Source: Bacillus carboniphilus
GTDB taxonomy: Bacteria > Bacillota > Bacilli > Bacillales > JC228
Length of the DNA stretch: 33,178 nt
Direction: 5' to 3'
NCBI RefSeq assembly: GCF_039522365.1
Contig: NZ_BAAADJ010000051.1
Span: 1-33,178, forward strand
Shown: positions 26,626 through 33,178 of the stretch, piece by piece
Layout: each line of letters opens with the position of its first letter
Numbering within the stretch: the stretch's first letter is position 1
Notes under the pieces: generated by a model
What the model saw: only the letters and a program-made list of their open reading frames with translations
What the model was told of the DNA's origin: nothing
The model's database searches: none
Program-made: the position numbers and the translations under genes

Positions 26626-26677
26626 GGTGCCTGACCCCCAGTACGGTAATATATTAAAGTACTGGGGGGCAGGTACC
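26626..26677 (+). repeat. Palindromic repeat, copy I
   Basis: GGTGCCTGACCCCCAGTAC pairs over 19 positions with GTACTGGGGGGCAGGTACC, with one G-T wobble and one A-G mismatch. It is the longest-armed copy in the window. The rest of the gap (26300-26540 and 26678-26759) holds no gene I can support. Confidence 0.9.
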
Positions 26678-26759
26678 AAAAATACTATATTTTAATAACG
26701 AACAAAAAGACCAGCTTACTAATTTTGTCTTCAAAATAGTAAAATGGCCATTCCTAATG

Positions 26760-29700
26760 TTAATTACTTTTTAAACTAATCCTGCTAACCGGCTCAATCC
26801 CCATCTCCTCAAGCTTCTCCCAAAGTGAGGACATCGCCTTTTCACGATCCAAATAAAATTGACTCCCTCTAATACGCCAAAACGTCCAACCCACTCTCTC
26901 TAGTACCCTTTGACGCTCCATGTCTTCTTCCCATTTGTCTAGACCATGCCAAGCATCACCATCACACTCAACTGCTAATCGATTTCGCATTCCTTCAATT
27001 ACCAGATCAATTTTCTTACCAACAGTTCCTACTTTGACCTGTGGTATAACTTTGTATCCCTTTGCTGTAATTATTCTGAATACATCTTCCTCGAACTTAG
27101 AATCAAATTCATTTTTCACTTCTTCAATTGCTAGTTGAACTCTATGTGGTTCTTGGCAGTATTGTAGCAGTTTATATCTTACACACAATGGATTTAACTC
27201 TGATAAATCTACTGAATGGAATAGAAGCATTTGGTCTCTAGCTCTACTTGCTGCAACATTAAATCGTTGTTGTGCGTCCCTTTTAGTCATAGCCGCAAAG
27301 CGAACATTTGAGGCTGCCACCATTGATAAGAAAATGACATCCCGCTCATCACCTTGGAATGAATAGGAATCTCCACAAATGATTCCTCTATCAATCATTT
27401 CTTCTTCACCAATTTTTTCTCTGAGCATGTTCTCTATTAACTTCGCTTGGTCATGACCTTGTAAGGAAATAACCCCCATTGATTTCTCTCTATATCTTGG
27501 GTCTTGGCAGCATGTAGCTATATAATTTACTATTGCTTCTGCTTCAGGTTCATTTATAGCTTTCTTTGTATCTTCCCTGCGATATCCATCCATAACTCTG
27601 ATAGCTTTTACTGGTGGTTCTAGGACTTCATTCCCTGAAGGTAGCCTTAGTGGATCAATCAATCCATTGTACATAAAGTCATTACTGAACTGAATAATTT
27701 CAGGTACACAACGGAAGTGTTCCTTTAAGATAATTTTACTATCATATACTCTGCTTGCTGTATCATAAAGACTTGTTTTCATCTCGAACTGTAACTTGTT
27801 CGGTATGTTATACAGATGTCTTTCAATGAGTTCATGTACCTCACTAATATCAGTCCCCACACTATCAGGACTTATTTGATTGTCATCTCCAACAATTACA
27901 GCTTTCTTTCCTCTTAAAAGAGCACTTAATGAAAACAGCGTGCTTTGACTACTTTCATCCACAATAACTACGTCAAATAGCTCATTTGTTAACTCAATAT
28001 TTTCAATAACTCTATTTATAGGCATGATCCATACCGGAATAGCACCACGTGCCGTTTTCATTTCTTTACTTGCTTCTTTTCGATATACACCAGCATACTT
28101 TCCTGTTCCCTTTCCAATTCTTTGAATGGCTTTCAACCAGGCAAATAAGCTTCGCTTTTGCTCTCTTGATGTTCGTTCCAATTGAGATTTCCAAGTAGAT
28201 TCCGCTACTATTTCTTGAATCAGTTTTGATTCTTTTTTACGTTCTCTTTCTTGCTCAAGTTCCAAATCTTCGAGCTTTGGCCTTGAATGTATGTCTTTTA
28301 ACCAATGGTCTACTTGACTCCATTTCCAAGCTAAGTCTATATCGTCTGGTGGTTGTAATTGGATACTTTCCCCATCGTTTTCAAGCAATAGTTCAACCCA
28401 TCTAGGAGCAACAGAATCAAGTTTTTCTTTTAAACTTACAAACTTATTGTAATCCTCTTCTAATCCCTCAAGGCGAAGAATTTCATTATAAGAGCTTCTC
28501 CACAAGTCGATGTCTTTTTCTTTACAAGCTTTATACAAGTCCTCATTTAAAGGATGAAGGTTCGTATTTGAGTTTTGTTTATGAAGATAATCAAAGATTT
28601 CCTGGAAGAATGTATTTGCTTCTTCCCACTCTTGTTTATTTAAGAGTGCACTTAGTCCATCTAAGATTATTTCATAGGTTTCAGTTTCGGACCATTTTAA
28701 CAATTCCGGAACGCCTAAATCCTTAACCAACGTACTCATTGGTTGAATCACTTCTGATTTCCAATCTAGGACTTGTTGCAGGCTTTCCAAATACTCTCGA
28801 ATAGTAGCTGAAAGTCTTCTTTGTTCTGAGTTTAGTTCCGGTCCGTTAATATCCTCTAGCATTCGATTCCACTTTAAGACCAGCTTTCTAAGGATCTCAT
28901 TTTTCTCCACAAATTTGATTACTTTTTCTACATCTGATTGGTTCCGTATTGGTAACCCATTTACAGATACCTTCTCGAATAGGTAAGAATACTTTCGCCC
29001 TATTAGCTTTTTAAACGCCCATCCTATGCCTTTATTTTCTTTAAAACGTTGTTTAATTTGATTTAAGTCTTCTAAAAGTATTGTCACATTTTGGTCAGAT
29101 GGTATTTGAATATCATCTTCGATTAATTCTGATGTAAGCTGTTCTACAGTGTTAATACGTAGTTTTACTTCCTCCTGGAATTCCTTCCAATATATAAGCT
29201 TATCTTCAAGTTGAATAACATCTTCAAAGACTAGGTTTAGCCATTCTTGTGATTTTATCTGTTGAATGTTTTCAAGAGCTTTCCTAGAAAATGATAATTG
29301 TTCTTCTAAATCAAACGAAAGGTCAGTGCTTATTTTCCAACCCTCAATGTATTTCTCCGTATCCTTGACTTTTGTTTCTATACTCTTAATCTGTATTACA
29401 TTCTTTTCGAATGTATTAGTGTTAGCAAGGTTATGCGAACTCGGGCGATGTTTATCGAGAGCAAGTTTATCATGTCTATCTATTACACCCAATAACCGAA
29501 AGAATTCAGTTGTCTCTTCAGCTGTTAGGGGGTAATTTACTGTAGGTGCAATAGAGTCAGGGATAAACTTGTATTGTTGATTCTCCATCTTCCACTTGGC
29601 AGCTTCTAAAGGTGTAAAAGTAGTACCACCAATGGTCATAGATTCATTTTCACTCTCTGCTGACTGATTGATGAGAGTGTTATACCTTGCAATATTCCTG

Positions 29701-31157
29701 CGAGTTTTATCAAGTTCTACTTGGAGCCTTTGTATATTTTGGTAAAGAACTTCAGGTTGCTTGCTGTCTAAGTTCTCAGCTATGACTTTAACAGATTCCT
29801 CGATCTCTTTAACTGATCTAGAATCTCCGCCTAAAACACTTACACATAAAGCACGAATCTCATCAGGTATCTTATCTCTCAACACTTGAAGTGCTCTTTC
29901 TTTTTCACTTGTAATGAGAACTCTTTTACCATGTGCTAATAAATGAGAAATCAAGTTTGCAATCGTATGAGATTTTCCTGTACCTGGTGGTCCTTGTACA
30001 ACGACTCCCTCACTAGAGGCCAATTTCTGTGCAATTAGCTTCTGTTCCTTATTTGCAGGCAATGGAAAAAGTAAATCTTCACCTACAGAACTCCACTCAG
30101 CATTAGTTTCCTCTTTTTGTTGCTGCTTTTCATTTGTAGTTAATACTGTGACAGTTTGAGGAACAGGGTACCCTTCTTTTATTTTTTGAATAGCTGTAGT
30201 CAATTCTTTATCCCATATTCGTCCATTATTACTTCTTAAAAAAATAGCAGGTTGATGTTGAATAACAGGAAATTTAGGCAATGCATCTAGAGGATTTTCT
30301 GTCTGATGATACGAACCATTGGGACTAATTGTATGTACTACCTCCTTATACAAAGAGGATATCCCCTCTTCATCCCATGGAGTATATTCCAGCTCCTCTA
30401 ATTGGGTCTCCATCTCATGGAGCCTCGCTGCATTAGGTATCTCAATATTCGTTAACATATCAGTTTCTAATTGAATGCCTTTAGAAGTTGGAAGAAGATA
30501 AAAAACTCCCTTTTTAGCATTAAACTGTAGCTCTAGCCTAGTGACCAAGACATGACGCTGGATTTTTTGGTCGTTAATATTCCAGCTTAGGAGTCCATGT
30601 CCCCAATTGACCTCGAGGTCATCTCCTTCTCGTTGTAACCTTTGATGAAGTGCAAACAGTTCATCATAAATTCTTTGAATCTTTAATTTAGGAGAAGTGT
30701 CATTGGCCCATGGCTTCCATGTATTTTTCATCCAGTTTTTATAGGTTTCTACTCGTTCATCGTCATCAGTGAATAGTTCGTATATTTCTTTTTGTTCTTC
30801 TTCAATAGTAAATAGACTCACTTGCTCCTCTTCATCTTTAACTTCTTTTTTAAATCCTATTAACTTTTTGGTTAGCGGCCTAGGATCTTCATCAGGATTC
30901 TCCCATTTCTCAATCCATGTATGTAAGGCACGAGGTAATGTTGGTGTTGGTTCAATCTTTTGTTTATGAACCTCTAACCACGCTTCTTCATTCGCCCCGT
31001 TTCCATTAAGAAAACAACCTTCCATATTTGGGATGTCAGATTGCCACCAAACTTTTTCGTATTCATTTACGTTGCGGATAATATGTTCATTTAGCCTTTT
31101 AACAGCTAATAAATATTCAAATATTTGTACTACCCTTGAGTTATTCGAAGAAGTCAT
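26760..31157 (-). CDS. Large SF1 helicase with C-terminal Vsr/DUF559-like nuclease
   Basis: The 1465-residue protein starts at ATG 31157; AAGGAGGG at 31172-31165 fixes this start over the in-frame ATG at 31211, which has no ribosome binding site. In numbering from 31211, a long N-terminal region (to ~380) precedes Walker A GPPGTGKS (407-414). A helical and coiled insert of several hundred residues follows, then motif II DESSQS, motif III GDDNQISP, SFQGDERDVIFLS (motif V) and NVAASRARD (motif VI), as in Dna2/UPF1-like helicases. The last ~120 residues form a PD-(D/E)xK fold: KIDLVIEG then ECDGDAWHG (1415-1423) and WRIRGSQFY, the pattern of Vsr/DUF559 nucleases. A single-gene helicase-Vsr fusion next to other defense genes fits an anti-phage nuclease (Hhe-like in broad layout, low confidence). 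Confidence 0.88.
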   Translation of the reverse strand: MTSSNNSRVVQIFEYLLAVKRLNEHIIRNVNEYEKVWWQSDIPNMEGCFLNGNGANEEAWLEVHKQKIEPTPTLPRALHTWIEKWENPDEDPRPLTKKLIGFKKEVKDEEEQVSLFTIEEEQKEIYELFTDDDERVETYKNWMKNTWKPWANDTSPKLKIQRIYDELFALHQRLQREGDDLEVNWGHGLLSWNINDQKIQRHVLVTRLELQFNAKKGVFYLLPTSKGIQLETDMLTNIEIPNAARLHEMETQLEELEYTPWDEEGISSLYKEVVHTISPNGSYHQTENPLDALPKFPVIQHQPAIFLRSNNGRIWDKELTTAIQKIKEGYPVPQTVTVLTTNEKQQQKEETNAEWSSVGEDLLFPLPANKEQKLIAQKLASSEGVVVQGPPGTGKSHTIANLISHLLAHGKRVLITSEKERALQVLRDKIPDEIRALCVSVLGGDSRSVKEIEESVKVIAENLDSKQPEVLYQNIQRLQVELDKTRRNIARYNTLINQSAESENESMTIGGTTFTPLEAAKWKMENQQYKFIPDSIAPTVNYPLTAEETTEFFRLLGVIDRHDKLALDKHRPSSHNLANTNTFEKNVIQIKSIETKVKDTEKYIEGWKISTDLSFDLEEQLSFSRKALENIQQIKSQEWLNLVFEDVIQLEDKLIYWKEFQEEVKLRINTVEQLTSELIEDDIQIPSDQNVTILLEDLNQIKQRFKENKGIGWAFKKLIGRKYSYLFEKVSVNGLPIRNQSDVEKVIKFVEKNEILRKLVLKWNRMLEDINGPELNSEQRRLSATIREYLESLQQVLDWKSEVIQPMSTLVKDLGVPELLKWSETETYEIILDGLSALLNKQEWEEANTFFQEIFDYLHKQNSNTNLHPLNEDLYKACKEKDIDLWRSSYNEILRLEGLEEDYNKFVSLKEKLDSVAPRWVELLLENDGESIQLQPPDDIDLAWKWSQVDHWLKDIHSRPKLEDLELEQERERKKESKLIQEIVAESTWKSQLERTSREQKRSLFAWLKAIQRIGKGTGKYAGVYRKEASKEMKTARGAIPVWIMPINRVIENIELTNELFDVVIVDESSQSTLFSLSALLRGKKAVIVGDDNQISPDSVGTDISEVHELIERHLYNIPNKLQFEMKTSLYDTASRVYDSKIILKEHFRCVPEIIQFSNDFMYNGLIDPLRLPSGNEVLEPPVKAIRVMDGYRREDTKKAINEPEAEAIVNYIATCCQDPRYREKSMGVISLQGHDQAKLIENMLREKIGEEEMIDRGIICGDSYSFQGDERDVIFLSMVAASNVRFAAMTKRDAQQRFNVAASRARDQMLLFHSVDLSELNPLCVRYKLLQYCQEPHRVQLAIEEVKNEFDSKFEEDVFRIITAKGYKVIPQVKVGTVGKKIDLVIEGMRNRLAVECDGDAWHGLDKWEEDMERQRVLERVGWTFWRIRGSQFYLDREKAMSSLWEKLEEMGIEPVSRISLKSN

Positions 31158-31164
31158 GTTGGGT

Positions 31165-31172
31165 CCCTCCTT
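31165..31172 (-). promoter_or_regulatory. Ribosome binding site deciding the helicase-nuclease start
   Basis: Minus-strand AAGGAGGG lies 7 bases before ATG 31157, inside the frame that could begin at 31211. It shows that the first 18 codons of the longer frame are probably untranslated leader. Confidence 0.75.
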
Positions 31173-31360
31173 CTGTTTTTCTTTTATATTAACATATAAT
31201 CCCAAATACATATTGGAGTTTTATAAGTATAGGTTAGATAGTTCTAAGGTTTGATAAAAATAGCTTAACAACTATTGTCTTTAAATTTATTTTTAGTACA
31301 CCTTGATCTCATTTATCCACATAATTCTATTTATCCTGACTATGAGTTTACCTTTACTTT

Positions 31361-33082
31361 TTACTCCAACGGCCATCCTCCAGAGTTTTTTATTTCCTGA
31401 TCGATATTTTTTTGTATTTGTATAGTTTCATAAATTACTGAAACTATCTGTTGGAAATAAACTAGATCATTATATGTTAATACTCTATTTTTTCTATATT
31501 TGATCCACTTTTCGCACACTTTATATCCACCTATCTTATAATCCCATACATCGAAATCAATATTTTCAAAATACTGTTTTTCGTTGATATATATTTTACT
31601 TTCATGCTTTTTATTTATTTCAAATTTTACTTTTGTAACTTTATTTGTACCTTCTACTGGAAAGTTAGATTTTATTTTAGTTCCCCTATTATGAAGGTGT
31701 AATGAAATCAGTTGAAGTCCAAATTTTGATAAGTTTTGAAATAATTCACTTTTTCGGGTGATTGGAATGTTTGGAAAATCAATTCTTAAATAATCACAAT
31801 ACCTTTTTCTATAACTCTCGCTATATAGAATTGAGTAAATGTATCCAAGAATGTCCTCTGGTGTAAATGTCTTATCAGGTTTATTTCTTTCTTTACTATT
31901 AGTTAATTTCAAACCTAACTTGTTTTCTATATATTTAACAAATTCTCCATTAAAATTGTGTTGTCTGATATCATCTTTAAAAAGGGTGGTATTATTATCT
32001 AAAAGGTAAAGCGGGAACACAAATGCGTTGTTTGAGGATTTAGATGATAGAAATGCTGCGTCACTAATTGTATTACTAACAAATGCATGCATAAATGTTT
32101 CAGCTTTGGTTAAACGAGAAGTAATTAAAGCAAGGTTATCGTCATTAAGAAGGTTGCTCATAACAGTATTTCTTGGCATACAAATAAATCCTTTACTATT
32201 TCCTGTGTAGTAGGTATATCTTACATCAAACGGTCTGTAAAGAATGGGTTTAATAAAACTTTGATCCACCCCTGACTTTAACAAATCTTTTTGAGCCAGG
32301 GAAACCTTCCAGTCCCTTACATCTTCTCTTAAATTGTATTTCTTCCTTGCGGTCTCAGTATCAAGTGAAATAAAGTCTTGGACTGTTTTCCATACTTCAT
32401 CATGAGACCAATGAATAGTAAAATGATCTCTTGCAGTGACAATACCATTTGAATGTACTTTAAATATCTTTGTTATTTTCCAACCACTTTGATATTCATC
32501 AAAATGACTATTATTATGTGGCACAAAAAGGTAATAAGGTTTCATAGGAGATATTTTTGACCATTTTATTAAATTTATATTTTTAGTTTCTAGAAAATTT
32601 AGTTTTTCTTTTTTCTTTCCCCATAAATCACAATAATAAATAAACGGTCCGCCATCTTTTTTGTTGCTATTTTTTACAAAGAAAGTAATAGCGACTCCCT
32701 GTTCAATTTCAAAAACATTTTCATCATTTCCTCCACTAGGGCTTTTTTCATGTTTTCTCGAATTCCCATGTAGATTTATTATATAGACCTCATCAAAACT
32801 GTTCATTAAATTTTTACGCATACCCGTAAATGTCGCGTTGTCTAAATATGCGTGATTTGTGATAAAAGCGAGTACACCTGTGCCTGTTTGGTCAATTCTC
32901 CATTGTCCAAATCGAATAAACTTTACATAGTCATCTTGTAACCCTTTTGTATTCCTTTCATTTAGCGGTTCTGAATCAACAAATTTATAGTCTCGAACAA
33001 GATTTTGAATCCATTCATTATTATTTAATGAATCACGAAAATATGGTGGATTACCTAATATGACCATAACAGGTGTTTATTG
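31361..33082 (-). pseudogene. 3' part of a type ISP restriction-modification gene
   Basis: The remaining ~570 residues begin at the methylase catalytic motif (TPVMVILGNPPYF) and continue with the signature of single-chain type ISP enzymes: ERNTKGLQDDYVKFIRFGQW, FITNHAYLDNATFTGMR, NLHGN and DENVFEIEQGVAI. Next come the TRD-like part (YRPFDVRYTYYTG) and a C-terminal region near YCDYLRIDFPNIP. Type ISP proteins are 1000-1600 residues, with nuclease, SF2 helicase and SAM-binding motif I ahead of NPPY. All of that is missing. The homology stops near 33080, where a palindrome begins, and an in-frame TAA precedes the ATG at 33067. The ATG has no good ribosome binding site. It cannot methylate or cut without the missing half. 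Confidence 0.85.
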
Positions 33083-33139
33083 CAAAATAAAAGTGCAGAG
33101 CTTTGCAAAGGAAAAATGCAGAGACCTGCACTTATTTTG
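33083..33139. repeat. Palindrome at the broken end of the type ISP gene (possible IS terminus)
   Basis: CAAAATAAAAGTGCAG (33083-33098) pairs with CTGCACTTATTTTG (33126-33139), apart from a two-base bulge. It begins exactly where type ISP homology ends. Subterminal palindromes of this form occur at insertion sequence ends, but no transposase is inside the window. Confidence 0.6.
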
Positions 33140-33156
33140 TTAGGTACATAAAAAAA

Positions 33157-33178
33157 GACTTGCCAGCCACCCCAAGTC
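33157..33178 (-). terminator. Probable terminator cut by the window edge
   Basis: GACTTG (33157-33162) pairs with CAAGTC (33173-33178). On the minus strand the hairpin is followed by a run of T (33156-33151), so it would end a minus-strand transcript coming from outside the window, such as a transposase. Confidence 0.5.

Noticed and set aside
115-26677. CRISPR array from the repeated ~50-bp units
   Set aside because: The units are scattered, palindromic and lack regular spacers; no cas genes are present.

Overview
The window looks like a chromosomal accessory region of a low-GC Gram-positive bacterium of the Bacillaceae. The evidence is AT-rich DNA, strong AGGAGG-type ribosome binding sites, frequent TTG starts, a ComK-family competence regulator, an AbrB-type regulator gene and a family of roughly 50-bp palindromic repeats of a kind I associate with Bacillus relatives. 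The species cannot be fixed from the sequence. I see no tRNA, rRNA or CRISPR array.

Layout. Bases 1-1730 hold two small plus-strand genes of unknown function; the first starts inside a palindromic repeat. Bases 1946-9535 hold three same-direction copies of a prolyl-oligopeptidase (S9) gene: a fragment, an intact gene (2388-4322) and a decayed copy (8898-9535). Between the intact and the decayed copy, on the minus strand, lies a 1289-residue reverse transcriptase-nitrilase fusion that matches the DRT type 1 (UG1) anti-phage architecture. Bases 9890-12312 hold an uncharacterised 288-residue gene next to the wreckage of at least four others: its overlapping upstream partner, an unknown protein, a GNAT acetyltransferase and a Walker-A ATPase. 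Bases 12381-16171 hold a Gabija pair (GajA OLD-type ATPase/TOPRIM nuclease, GajB UvrD-like helicase). The gajB start appears to be a CTG overlapping the gajA stop. Bases 16469-19112 hold a frameshifted AbrB/zinc-ribbon regulator, an XRE regulator, a ComK-like gene and a DnaD-type replication gene broken by three lesions. Bases 19322-26223 hold a complete type I restriction-modification operon, hsdM-hsdS-hsdR. Bases 26760-31157 hold a large SF1 helicase with a C-terminal Vsr/DUF559-like nuclease. The right edge holds the 3' part of a type ISP restriction-modification gene cut off at a palindrome.

How it works together. This is a defense island in which nearly all long intact genes are anti-phage modules: DRT1, Gabija, type I RM and the helicase-nuclease. 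The spaces between them are filled with decayed genes. Palindromic repeats sit at or close to many of the broken gene ends (near 115, 2255, 8823, 9548, 12183, 19062 and 33083), as if they accompany or mark deletion and rearrangement joints. The direct S9 copies around DRT1 suggest that this module arrived, or could leave, by recombination between them.
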